The notes under the pieces are model-generated. The model made no database searches. It was not told the origin of the DNA and worked only from the letters and a program-made list of their open reading frames with translations. Shown here piece by piece: positions 9,574 through 17,290 of a DNA stretch of 64,000 bases (within the stretch, counting starts at the first letter, position 1; each line of letters begins with the position of its first letter). The DNA comes from Ramlibacter agri (GTDB lineage Bacteria > Pseudomonadota > Gammaproteobacteria > Burkholderiales > Burkholderiaceae_C): positions 3,596,001 through 3,660,000 of the forward strand of contig NZ_JABBFX010000001.1 of NCBI RefSeq assembly GCF_012927085.1. The letters are read 5' to 3'. The translations under genes and the position numbers were made by a program.

Positions 9574-9784
9574 GCGCTTCTCCTGGGACAGAGGGCATGC
9601 TTGGCCGGCCCGCTGTCCAGCCGTGTAGGCCGAACCCGCAGGCCCGCGTCGGCATGCGCCGCACGCGGCGCATGCAGGAAGGCTCGAGTGGGACGGGTGA
9701 CTACGCGACCCGCAGGACCTTTCCGACATGCCGTCCGGGCGCGCGCTTCGACGATGCCCGCTTGCCTGGTGAGGGAGAAACGCG

Positions 9785-9949
9785 ATGCGACAAGAGAGCG
9801 AAGCCGCCGACCTGCCCGTGCAAGGGTCCGCGTCGAGGTTCGACCTGGAATGCGATGCCGAGATGTTCGGCGGCCTCGGCTGGTGGCTCACCGGAGGCGC
9901 GTCGCTGCTGCTGTGGACGGGCATCGCCCTGCTGCTCACCAGCGCCTGA
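9785..9949 (+). CDS. Small single-pass membrane protein, 54 residues
   Basis: A short frame (ATG 9785, TGA 9947-9949) with a good ribosome binding site (GAGGGAGA, seven to eight bases upstream). The first 30 residues are acidic and polar (MRQESEAADLPVQGSASRF). They are followed by a glycine- and leucine-rich hydrophobic helix of about 20 residues (GWWLTGGASLLLWTGIALLL) ending in TSA. No family is recognised. It starts in the region divergent from the second PilZ gene. The RBS and the clean membrane helix are the main support for it being real. Confidence 0.55.
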   Translation: MRQESEAADLPVQGSASRFDLECDAEMFGGLGWWLTGGASLLLWTGIALLLTSA

Positions 9950-10058
9950 GCGCGAAACTTTGCCTGTCAAGGGCTCCCCGCTTGCCTGAGCAGCAGGGCG
10001 GGGCACTGCGCCGTCGTGGCCGATCTGTGCCAAACTCCAGTTGCTTCTTCGCCTTCGC

Positions 10059-10265
10059 ATGTCCAAGTCCCGCCCCGACGACCGCTCTCCGCTGATGCCC
10101 GAAGGCAAGCGCTGGGGCATGGGCGCGCGCAGCATCGTGCCCTACCTGTACGTGTCGCTGCTGGCCAAGCCCTTCAGCGGGCGCGAGGGCGAGGAAGACT
10201 TCATCCGCAACCCGGTGTTCCCGCACATGGACAACACCCTGCGGATGCTGAAGCGCGGGCACTAG
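10059..10265 (+). CDS. Small hypothetical protein, 68 residues
   Basis: Frame beginning MSKSRPDDRSPLMPEG with a mixed, basic composition and a short non-polar stretch (IVPYLYVSLLAKPF); no signal peptide, membrane helix or known motif. The ribosome binding site is weak. It runs convergently into the STAS-like gene and the two share the palindromic CTAG stop (10262-10265). The codon pattern looks coding, but no function is suggested. Confidence 0.5.
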   Translation: MSKSRPDDRSPLMPEGKRWGMGARSIVPYLYVSLLAKPFSGREGEEDFIRNPVFPHMDNTLRMLKRGH

Positions 10266-10624
10266 TCGTCCGCCTGCAGCCAGGCCAGGGCTTCCTTTTC
10301 GTCGACGAAGACCAGCACGTTGGTGCCGTCGCGCCGTGCCGCCTTCTCGCTGATGCGGGTGATGCGGTCGGTGGGCACGACGGAGGCGATGCGGCGCATG
10401 TGGGACAGGCTGGTGGCGGCCGCCTGGCCGATGGCGAACTGTTCCTCGTTCGAGAACGGTGTCGCCACCTTGCGCAGGTCCACGAGCAGGACGTCGTGCT
10501 TCCAGCTGTCGCTGTCCACGCCCAGCAGGTGCACCAGCGCCAGCAGCTGGTCGAAAGTGGGTTCGCCCGTGACCGCGACACGGGTATAGAAGCGCTGCTG
10601 GGTGACGCTCACGTCGTAGCTCAT
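10262..10624 (-). CDS. STAS/SpoIIAA-like domain protein
   Basis: A 120-residue soluble protein beginning MSYDVSVTQQRFYTRVAVTGEPTF. The alternating strand-helix pattern, a central HDVLLVDLRKVATP strand-turn and a later TNVLVFVDEKEALAWL strand-helix resemble the STAS/SpoIIAA fold used in anti-sigma antagonists and lipid- or ligand-binding adaptors. There is no clear phosphorylatable Ser in the usual D-S position. Longer in-frame reading upstream was not used because it has no ribosome site. Function unknown. Confidence 0.6.
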   Translation of the reverse strand: MSYDVSVTQQRFYTRVAVTGEPTFDQLLALVHLLGVDSDSWKHDVLLVDLRKVATPFSNEEQFAIGQAAATSLSHMRRIASVVPTDRITRISEKAARRDGTNVLVFVDEKEALAWLQADD

Positions 10625-10768
10625 CGCCCGCCCACTTTGCCATACCCGCCCTGTGACATGCGTGAGGATCCGTGAACGGGCGGTAGTTGTTGGCGGAAGG
10701 CCGAAGAAAAAAGTGTGAGTCGCGCGCACGGAATATGCTGGGCCTCCGCGCATCCGAAGGAGGCCCCC

Positions 10769-11152
10769 ATGGCCAAGTGGCGCAAGAATTCCCCCGGCGA
10801 GGTCTACTCACCCGACGAAATCAAGGAGCGGCTCGTGTCCGAGCTGCCGGCCTGGTATTACGAGGACGGCTGGATCCGGCGCAAGTACAAGACCAGCGGC
10901 TGGAAAGCCACGCTGATGGTGGTGAACACCGTGGGCCACCTTGCGGAGGCCGCCTGGCACCACCCGGACCTCAACGTCTCGTACGCCTTCGTCATCGTCA
11001 AGCTGGTGAACCACGCCGCCAAGGGCGTCACCGACAAGGACTTCGAACTGGCGCGCAAGATCGAGGACGTCGTGCTGTGGCGTCCCGAGCCTGGCGGCGC
11101 CCTGGAAGGCACGCCCGACGACCCGCGCTTCACCTACGTCAAGTACGGCTGA
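10769..11152 (+). CDS. 4a-hydroxytetrahydrobiopterin dehydratase (pterin carbinolamine dehydratase)
   Basis: A 127-residue PCD/DCoH-family enzyme that dehydrates pterin-4a-carbinolamine. The signature is clear: EAAWHHPDLNVSY near residues 58-70, with the two His, and a later NHAAKGVTDKDFELA. The ATG at 10769 is preceded by GAAGGAGG; an upstream ATG at 10715 is rejected. No aromatic amino acid hydroxylase is next to it. It is convergent with, and overlaps by 14 bases, the end of the methylotrophy operon (mxaL), so a role in the pterin chemistry of tetrahydromethanopterin rather than phenylalanine hydroxylation is possible but only inferred. Confidence 0.9.
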   Translation: MAKWRKNSPGEVYSPDEIKERLVSELPAWYYEDGWIRRKYKTSGWKATLMVVNTVGHLAEAAWHHPDLNVSYAFVIVKLVNHAAKGVTDKDFELARKIEDVVLWRPEPGGALEGTPDDPRFTYVKYG

Positions 11153-12020
11153 AGCGGCGCGGCCTGGCGGGGCGGAACTGCCACGCCAGCAGCAGCAGCG
11201 CCAGCGCCGCCGGGACGGCGTACAGGTCGACCGGCACCGGCACCCGGTGGGCCAGGCTGGCGTCGCGCATCAAGCCGGCCAGCGCCTGCGGATCGCGCAG
11301 CGTGGCGTAGGCCATGCCGGTGCGGCTGGCAAGCATGCGCAGGTGCGGCTCGCGCAGCTCCGACAGGTGCTCGTGCGAGCCGGGCGGCTGCAGGATGTCG
11401 GCGGCGCGCCAGTAGCCGACGCGCTGGCCTTCGGCATCGGTGCGCGGGATCGGCTGCGGCACGCTGCCGCCGACGCCCAGCAGCCAGCCATGCACCTCGC
11501 CGGCTTTCACGTCGTCGAAGCGCGGCAAGGCCTCGAGCAGCGGCGCCTCCTGGCCGTCGGTGAGGAAGACGATCGAGGTCTGCTTGCCCAGCTCGCGCGC
11601 CGCGCGCACCGCCCAGAACACGCCCTTGGCCACCTCGCTGGCATTGCCCCAGCGGATGCGGCCGTCGATCTCGGCCAGCGTCGCCAGCAGGTCGCTGTAG
11701 TTCTCGCAGACCTCGATCGGCGCCAGCAGCACGAGGGTGCGGTATTCGGTGAAGGCCGCCCAGCCCACGCGCGTGCCGCAGGGCAGCGCGCGCAGCGCCC
11801 GCCGCGCGGACTCGCGCGCGAAGGCGAGGCGGCTGGCCGGCGCGCCAGCTAGCTGCATGTCCTCCACGTCCATGCTTTGCGTGATGTCGAACACGACGAG
11901 GGTCTCGCTGCGCTGCAGCGGCAAGGTCACGGCCGGCAGCACGAGCGCGACGACGAGCAGCAAGGTCGCGGCCAGCAACGCGCCGGCGCCGCGGGGCTGC
12001 AGGCGGGCGGGCCACTTCAT
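11139..12020 (-). CDS. mxaL: MxaL-type von Willebrand factor A protein
   Basis: A 293-residue membrane-anchored protein: an N-terminal hydrophobic helix (about 12-32), a periplasmic VWA domain with a MIDAS-like DITQSM at about 45-50 and FLTDGQEAP near 150, and a C-terminal hydrophobic helix (about 268-285). By order and content it matches MxaL of the mxaRSACKL set that in methylotrophs is needed to produce active methanol dehydrogenase, probably for metal insertion. It is the last gene of the island's minus-strand run and overlaps mxaK by four bases (ATGA). Confidence 0.82.
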   Translation of the reverse strand: MKWPARLQPRGAGALLAATLLLVVALVLPAVTLPLQRSETLVVFDITQSMDVEDMQLAGAPASRLAFARESARRALRALPCGTRVGWAAFTEYRTLVLLAPIEVCENYSDLLATLAEIDGRIRWGNASEVAKGVFWAVRAARELGKQTSIVFLTDGQEAPLLEALPRFDDVKAGEVHGWLLGVGGSVPQPIPRTDAEGQRVGYWRAADILQPPGSHEHLSELREPHLRMLASRTGMAYATLRDPQALAGLMRDASLAHRVPVPVDLYAVPAALALLLLAWQFRPARPRRFSRT

Positions 12021-12553
12021 GGCAGGTCGGTGCGCATTGCCGGCGCCGTGGTGATGGTGCGCTCGCGCTCGACCACCGGCGGCTCCTGGTCCTCGTCGAC
12101 CTGGGTGTCGATCTCGGGCGAAAGCGCGAGGGCGCGCTCGAGGTTGTAGCGGGCGTCCCAGTCGCCGGGATCGGCGCGCAGCGCATCGCGGTAGCCTTGC
12201 TTGGCCAGTTCCACCAGCGGCAGCGCCTCGCCCGCCCCGATGCGCAGGGCCTGCCGCAGGTGCAGGTTGCCCAGGTTGTAGAGGGCGGCCGCGCGCAAAG
12301 GGCCGCTTTCGCGCTGGACCAGCGCCTTGTGCGCGGCCAGCGCCGCTTCGTAGCCGCCGGTGCGCGCCAGGGCCTGCGCATGCGCGAAGCGGGCCTCGGC
12401 GAAGTCGCCGGCCTGCGTAGCCGGGTCGGCTGCCTGGGCGATCGCGCGGTTGACCGTCACCGCCTGCTGCAGCCGCAAGGCCTGCAGCACAACGGGCACA
12501 GCCAGGGCCAGGCTGGCCAGCGCGAATGCGAGATGCACGGTGCGCCGCTTCAT
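12017..12553 (-). CDS. mxaK: MxaK-like TPR-type protein
   Basis: A 178-residue protein with one N-terminal membrane helix (residues about 8-27) and a helical, TPR-like periplasmic region (ARFAHAQALARTGGYEAALAAHKAL; LYNLGNLHLRQAL; GDWDARYNLERAL) ending in an acidic tail. ATG at 12553 overlaps the mxaC stop by four bases. Its position between MxaC and MxaL and the TPR character fit MxaK of the methanol dehydrogenase maturation set. Exact role unknown. Confidence 0.75.
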   Translation of the reverse strand: MKRRTVHLAFALASLALAVPVVLQALRLQQAVTVNRAIAQAADPATQAGDFAEARFAHAQALARTGGYEAALAAHKALVQRESGPLRAAALYNLGNLHLRQALRIGAGEALPLVELAKQGYRDALRADPGDWDARYNLERALALSPEIDTQVDEDQEPPVVERERTITTAPAMRTDLP

Positions 12554-13566
12554 CGCCAGGCTCCCAGGGTCAAGGCCCGCAGCGCCAGCAGCAGCGCGCA
12601 GCACACGGCTGCGAAGGCCAGCGCGACGCGGGTGAGGTCGCGGCGTGGCACGCGTTCGCTGTAGTCGAGGGGGAAATTCTGCTGGCGGCCGACGTCGGCC
12701 ACCGCGCGCGCCAGGCCCGCCGGGTCCTCGGCCTCGTACGAGCGGTAGCCGCCCGGCAAGGTCTGGAAGAAGCGGTGCAGGGCGACCTCGGGTACGGCCT
12801 CGGCGGCCTCTCCGGGCGTGTCGAGCTTCGGCCCGTTGACCGAGCGCAGGTAGATCCACGCCAGCGCAACGCGATTGCGCAGGGCCGCCGTGCGCAGGCG
12901 CTGCCTGGTGGCCGCATCGAGGCGGGCGCCGCCGTCGGAGACCAGCAGCACGATGCGGCTGCCGGTGTAGGCGCGCTGGTCGAACTCGGCGATGGCAGCG
13001 GCCAGCGCCCGTCCGACCTCGGTATCCGACAGCCCGCGGCCGATGCCGCCGGCCGTGATGCCCGCCTGCACCACGGCGTCATGCTGCGTGAAGCGCACGA
13101 TGCGGATCGGGTTGGTGCTGAAGAACATCAGCGAGAAGCGGTCGTCCCGCCGCTCGGCGACAAAGCGGGCCAGCAGCTCGCGCGCGACCTTGCCTTTGGG
13201 CTCGCCGCGCGACTGCGCCTGGTAGCGCAGGTTCAGCGGATCGATCGTGCGCCAGTCGGCCGGCACCATGCGTTCGTCCATGCTGCGGCTGCGGTCGATC
13301 AGCAGCACGACCTCGGCGCCGCGGCCGGTGCGCTGCACGAAGCTTTCGGGCCGCTGCGGTCCCGCCAGCGCCAGCGCCGTCGCGAGGATCGCGAGCGCGG
13401 CGAGTACGCGCGAAACCCAGCCGAGCACCGTGCCGGCCCGGTCCGCCGGCAGCCAGGGCAGGTGCGAGAAGGCGAGCGCATCGCGGCGCGCCGCCAGCAG
13501 CGGCAGCAGGGCCAGCGGCAGCAGCACCAGGGCCCAGGGCTGCGCGAAAGCGAGCAGCGGACTCAT
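12550..13566 (-). CDS. mxaC: MxaC-type von Willebrand factor A protein
   Basis: A 338-residue BatA-like protein with two N-terminal hydrophobic helices (about 7-24 and 53-72), a VWA domain from about 85 with the MIDAS sequence DRSRSM and LLVSDGGARL, and a C-terminal helix. Start chosen at MSPLLAFAQPWALVLL, whose ATG overlaps the mxaA stop (ATGA, 13563-13566). It matches MxaC by order in the RSACKL cluster. Together with MxaL, MxaS and the MoxR ATPase it forms a MoxR-VWA-type chaperone system, in this context most likely acting on XoxF. Confidence 0.83.
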   Translation of the reverse strand: MSPLLAFAQPWALVLLPLALLPLLAARRDALAFSHLPWLPADRAGTVLGWVSRVLAALAILATALALAGPQRPESFVQRTGRGAEVVLLIDRSRSMDERMVPADWRTIDPLNLRYQAQSRGEPKGKVARELLARFVAERRDDRFSLMFFSTNPIRIVRFTQHDAVVQAGITAGGIGRGLSDTEVGRALAAAIAEFDQRAYTGSRIVLLVSDGGARLDAATRQRLRTAALRNRVALAWIYLRSVNGPKLDTPGEAAEAVPEVALHRFFQTLPGGYRSYEAEDPAGLARAVADVGRQQNFPLDYSERVPRRDLTRVALAFAAVCCALLLALRALTLGAWR

Positions 13567-14399
13567 GCGACGTGCCGCCGTTCCAGCCGGTGCAATTGCC
13601 GGCACAGCGCCTGCGGCGACACGGCATCCGCGGGCAGGCCGCTGCCGAAGAACAGTCCGGCCGATTGCGCGTAGAAGCGCTCGATCTGCGGCCGCAGCGC
13701 CTGCAGCCAGGGCGCCCGCTGGAAGAGAGCCGCGAGCGTGCCCGCCTGCACGACCTGGCCGGCCGTGCGGTCGAAGGCGTGGTGCAGGGCGACATGGGCC
13801 GCCATCGGAACGCCCGCTTTCCCGCGCAGTTCGCGCAGTGCGCGGCCGAAGGGCAGGGCGTTGCGGTCGCGCCAGGCGTTCCATGCGGCGTAGGCCAGCC
13901 ACGCCGCCAGGGCCATCGCCAGCACGCCCGACCAGAGCCAGAGCCGCCGCTCGATGGGCGCGGTGGCGATGGCAGATGCGGGCCGATCAGGCCGCAAGGG
14001 CAAGGCCTGGCCCGCCTCGACCGGCGCGGTCAAGGGGCCGACGCTGATCCCCGTGGCCGCGACGCGCAGCGGCGGCGTGCCGGCAAGGTCCCAGGCCGGC
14101 ACGGTGATCGTGGCTAGTGCCCGCGGCGCATTCACCACCTGGTACTCCACCACCAGCCAGCGCCGGCCGTCTGCGCCGCGTTCGATGCGCGCCGGCCGGC
14201 GTTCCAGCCAGGCGCTGGCGCGCGCCGCCTCGGGCAGCGCGGCCGGCGTGGAGCCCTCGGGCAGCAGCACGCGTTGCGTGGCGATGTCGCCTACCGTGTA
14301 GCCGAAGGGCCGTGGCTGCTCCACGACCGCATCGCGCTGCTGCGCGAGCGCGCCCGCGCAGGCCAGCGCCAACAGCATGGCGGAGAGCGCGGCCCTCAT
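13563..14399 (-). CDS. mxaA: MxaA-like membrane protein of the methanol dehydrogenase maturation cluster
   Basis: A 278-residue protein with a signal peptide (MRAALSAMLLALACAGALAQ), a periplasmic domain of about 130 residues (FGYTVGDIATQRVLLPEG, a family hallmark), a membrane helix near 155-172 (LWSGVLAMALAAWLAYAAW) and a cytoplasmic helical tail. Gene order between mxaS and mxaC and ATGA overlaps on both sides support MxaA. In Methylorubrum, MxaA, K and L are associated with calcium insertion into MxaF; no MxaF is encoded here, so the client is inferred to be XoxF. Confidence 0.8.
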   Translation of the reverse strand: MRAALSAMLLALACAGALAQQRDAVVEQPRPFGYTVGDIATQRVLLPEGSTPAALPEAARASAWLERRPARIERGADGRRWLVVEYQVVNAPRALATITVPAWDLAGTPPLRVAATGISVGPLTAPVEAGQALPLRPDRPASAIATAPIERRLWLWSGVLAMALAAWLAYAAWNAWRDRNALPFGRALRELRGKAGVPMAAHVALHHAFDRTAGQVVQAGTLAALFQRAPWLQALRPQIERFYAQSAGLFFGSGLPADAVSPQALCRQLHRLERRHVA

Positions 14400-15247
14400 G
14401 CTTCCGCCTCGCAGAGATGGTTGCCCAGGGCCTGGGCATCGAAGCCACCCTGCAGGTAGAAGGGGCGCAGCCCGCGCGCGCCGAACATGCGGTCCAGCGC
14501 GCTGCGCTTTTCATGGACGGCCTCCCGCCAGCGCGCGCGCAGCGCCGGCCGCAGCCACAGTGTGCGGCTGCGGCCACTCTCCGCGTCCCGCAGCATGGCG
14601 AGGCCGTCAGTTGCGGGCGGTTCCACCTCCGCGGCGTCCCAGACCACCAGCGGCGCGATATGGGCAGGCGCCAGTCCATCCAGCACTTCGCCCAGCCCGG
14701 CCAGCGGCCACTGGAAGTCGGACACCAGGAACACGATGCCGCTGCGTCCGGCCAGCAGCGCGGCGGCCTCGCGCAGACCTTCGATGCCGCCGGCGCCGCC
14801 GCGGCTTTGTAGCAGCAGCGATGCCAGCATCTCGCCCATGCCGCGATGCCGCCAGGCCGCGACACGCAGCTCCGGCCGCTCGCTGCGGTCGAATGCCGCC
14901 ATCCCCACTGCGTCGCCCACGCGGAAGGCGCTGTGGCCCAGCGCCCGCGCGAAGCCCGCCACCACCTCCAGCTTGGACGGCGTGCCGAAGCGCATGGAAG
15001 CGGAGACGTCGACCAGCAGGCGCACCGTCAGCGCCGAACGCTGGCGGTTCACGCGCACGAGCCATTCGCGCCGCAGGCTGGCGATGCTGGCGCGCAGGTC
15101 GAGCCGGCGCGGGTCCGGATAGTCCTGCAGGCGCAGGTGATTGGCGAACTCCAGCCCGGCGCCCGGTGCGGTACCGGCATGGGTGCCAGCGCGCCAGCCG
15201 GGCACGCGCTGCGGCGCGCGGTAGCGGAACTCCTGGACGTCGTCCAT
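14396..15247 (-). CDS. mxaS: MxaS-like DUF58 protein
   Basis: A 283-residue cytoplasmic DUF58 protein with the usual RLQDYPDPRRLDLRAS and VDVSASMRFGTPSKLE (a VWA-like MIDAS around residue 80), and no membrane helix. DUF58 proteins work with MoxR ATPases. Seven bases separate it from mxaR upstream; it overlaps mxaA by four bases. Assigned to MxaS by cluster order. Confidence 0.83.
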   Translation of the reverse strand: MDDVQEFRYRAPQRVPGWRAGTHAGTAPGAGLEFANHLRLQDYPDPRRLDLRASIASLRREWLVRVNRQRSALTVRLLVDVSASMRFGTPSKLEVVAGFARALGHSAFRVGDAVGMAAFDRSERPELRVAAWRHRGMGEMLASLLLQSRGGAGGIEGLREAAALLAGRSGIVFLVSDFQWPLAGLGEVLDGLAPAHIAPLVVWDAAEVEPPATDGLAMLRDAESGRSRTLWLRPALRARWREAVHEKRSALDRMFGARGLRPFYLQGGFDAQALGNHLCEAEA

Positions 15248-15254
15248 GGCGCCC

Positions 15255-16280
15255 TCAGCGCGGCGTCGGCACCTGCTGCAGCAGCTGCGCCGTCAGGGCC
15301 TCGGCGATCTGCGCCCGGCGCATCTCGTACAGCGGCGAGAAGAACAGGCGGTGCCCCATCACGGCGGAGAACACCGCCGTGACGTCGTCCGGCACCACGT
15401 GCGTGCGGCCGGCCAGCCAGGCGACGACGCGTGCCGCGCGCACCAGCGCCATCGTTCCGCGCGGGCTGGCGCCGGCCAGCATCAGCCGGTCCATCTCCAC
15501 GCCTTCGATGGCCACGCCGAAGCGTTGCGGCGCCTGCGTGGCTTCCCACAGGTCCATCACGTAGCGCTGCAAGGCCTCGCTGGCGACTACGCTCGCCTGG
15601 ATCTGCGCGGCGATGTCGTTCAGCTCGCTAGCGGCGACGATGCCCGGCTCCACGCGCTCCAGCAAGGCCTCGGTGTCGTGGAAGGCGGGATCGAACACGA
15701 TCGCGTGGCGCGCTGCCTCATCGGTGGGCGCGGCCATGCGCAGCTCGAACAGGAAGCGGTCGCGGGCGGCGGCGGGCAGTTCGAAGGTCTCCTCGCGCTC
15801 GAGCCGGTTGCGGTCGGCGAACACCGTCAGGTGCGGGAAGCGGTACTCGCGGTTGAAGGCCGTCACGCTGCGCTCAGCCATCGCCCGCAGCAGTAGCGCC
15901 TGCACCTGCGGGCGGGCCCGGTTGACCTCGTTGAAGAAGAAGGTGGCGAGCGCATCGCCGTGGCGCAGCAACGGGCCGGGCTCGATGCGCGGCTGGCCCT
16001 GGTCGTCGACGTAGGTGTGGTAGACGAGGTCGCCGGGCATGAGGTCGACCGTGCCCTCGACGCGCTCGAAGGCGCCACCGATGGCGCGCGCGAAGGCCCG
16101 CAGCACGGTGGTCTTGCCGACGCCGACGTCGCCTTCCAGCAGCACGTGGCCGCGCGCGAACAGGGCGACGTTGATCATGCGCAGCGTGCCGGCCTGGCCG
16201 ACCACCGCGCGGGCGACGCCGTCCTCGACGCGCAGGGCGCGCTCGCGCCAGTCGTGCAGCAGTTCGTCAGCGCGGCGCAT
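15255..16280 (-). CDS. mxaR: MoxR-family AAA+ ATPase (MxaR)
   Basis: A 341-residue AAA+ ATPase. Walker A is GDVGVGKTT near residue 50, Walker B FFFNEVNRA near 115, the sensor region FADRNRLEREETFELP near 153, and the MoxR lid domain follows. It is the ATPase partner of the VWA/DUF58 proteins encoded downstream and would act as a chaperone in methanol dehydrogenase assembly. The 5' end overlaps the upstream gene by 14 bases. Confidence 0.9.
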   Translation of the reverse strand: MRRADELLHDWRERALRVEDGVARAVVGQAGTLRMINVALFARGHVLLEGDVGVGKTTVLRAFARAIGGAFERVEGTVDLMPGDLVYHTYVDDQGQPRIEPGPLLRHGDALATFFFNEVNRARPQVQALLLRAMAERSVTAFNREYRFPHLTVFADRNRLEREETFELPAAARDRFLFELRMAAPTDEAARHAIVFDPAFHDTEALLERVEPGIVAASELNDIAAQIQASVVASEALQRYVMDLWEATQAPQRFGVAIEGVEMDRLMLAGASPRGTMALVRAARVVAWLAGRTHVVPDDVTAVFSAVMGHRLFFSPLYEMRRAQIAEALTAQLLQQVPTPR

Positions 16281-16623
16281 CGAGGCCGATCATGCAGCTC
16301 TTGCGCGCCTGCGTCTGCAGCTGCCGGAACTTGCGCAGTTGCACCTGCAGGGGCTCGACGTCGCGCACCGCGGAGCCGCGCTCGCCGCCGATGGTGTTGG
16401 CGTTGGCGATCGTGTTCATGGTGACGAAGTCGTCGTAGGGCAGCTCGCGCGCGAGGGTGTCGATGACGCAGGAGCACTTGTTCAGCATCTCGTAGTAGTG
16501 GCCAGGGTTCTCGCGCATGCAGGCTTCGACGAACACGACGCGCTCCGAGGTCGGGTAGTCGAAGGCCTGGGCCCACGCTGGCAGCGCCAGGGCAGCCGCG
16601 GCGATCCAGCGCAGGCATTTCAT
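16267..16623 (-). CDS. Small secreted four-cysteine protein of unknown function in the xox cluster
   Basis: A 118-residue protein with a signal peptide (MKCLRWIAAAALALPAWAQA). The mature part is largely helical and holds four Cys (35, 50, 52, 110), including the CSC pair in YYEMLNKCSCVID, suggesting two disulfides. It sits between an unknown periplasmic protein and mxaR, with coupled overlaps on both sides. I recognise no enzyme motif. Its location in the place where mxaI sits in classical mxaFJGIRSACKL clusters makes a role in the XoxF system likely. Confidence 0.75.
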   Translation of the reverse strand: MKCLRWIAAAALALPAWAQAFDYPTSERVVFVEACMRENPGHYYEMLNKCSCVIDTLARELPYDDFVTMNTIANANTIGGERGSAVRDVEPLQVQLRKFRQLQTQARKSCMIGLDAPR

Positions 16624-17279
16624 CGCTTGTCCTCCTCGAGGGTGAGCGTGCGGCGGGCCCGGGGCGCGCCGGCCCCGGGCAGCGTGGCGCTCATCTGGTA
16701 AACGCCGCCCGGCACGGCGTCGGACAGCACGAAGGCATATTCGATGTCCGCCTGGTCGGCGAAGCGGGCGCGGAAAGGATCCCTGGCGAAGGGAACCACG
16801 CGCACCGTGCGGGCTGGTCGCGCCTGCGCGTCCCACTGGATGCTGGAGTCGCTGACGGCGGCGGTCTCGGCGAGCGCGATGCGGAGCTGGCGGCGGAAAT
16901 GGGCCGCCTGGCCGCCCGTGCTGCGCTCCAGGCGGCGCACCTCGCCTTCGAGGAAGTACAGCACCACAGGGTTGGCGCGGGCGGCGGTGAAGTCCGGCAG
17001 GTTCACGGCCATCGCGCCGGAGAGGTACTCGCCGTGCACGTCGCAACAGGGTCCGCCCTCGCGCATCCGCAGCGTGAACACGGCGGCGTCGCTCACGCGC
17101 GCCTTGCCGGGGGCATCCTCCTCGTACCGGAAGCGCAGGACGCGCGGCCGGGACACGTTGGCCAGGTGTTCCTGCAGGAACAGCAGGCGCTCCGCTTCCG
17201 ACGGCGCAACCGCCGGGTCCTGTGCGGCGGCCGACGCCGCGGCGCAGGCCAGCAGCAAGGCGAACAGCGCCCGCCGCAT
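16620..17279 (-). CDS. Periplasmic protein of unknown function downstream of xoxJ
   Basis: A 219-residue protein with a signal peptide (MRRALFALLLACAAASAAAQ). The following domain has LRFRYEEDAPGKARVSDAAVFTL, a GPCCDVHGEYLSG stretch with a vicinal Cys pair, and a C-terminal beta-rich part (YAFVLSDAVPGGVYQMSATLPG). Start ATG at 17277-17279 gives the signal peptide; longer reading upstream lies in xoxJ. It overlaps the next gene by ATGA. No family assignment is made; cluster position suggests assembly or function of the quinoprotein dehydrogenase. Confidence 0.75.
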   Translation of the reverse strand: MRRALFALLLACAAASAAAQDPAVAPSEAERLLFLQEHLANVSRPRVLRFRYEEDAPGKARVSDAAVFTLRMREGGPCCDVHGEYLSGAMAVNLPDFTAARANPVVLYFLEGEVRRLERSTGGQAAHFRRQLRIALAETAAVSDSSIQWDAQARPARTVRVVPFARDPFRARFADQADIEYAFVLSDAVPGGVYQMSATLPGAGAPRARRTLTLEEDKR

Positions 17280-17290
17280 GCCGCCGCCCC

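Noticed and set aside
9972..10001. Hairpin after the small membrane protein gene as a terminator
   Set aside because: The stem is interrupted and no T run follows; too weak to list.
15255..16280. MoxR ATPase and VWA genes as magnesium or cobalt chelatase subunits
   Set aside because: The order R-S-A-C-K-L, the DUF58 partner and the xoxF neighbourhood fit the methanol dehydrogenase maturation set; no chelatase H subunit is present.
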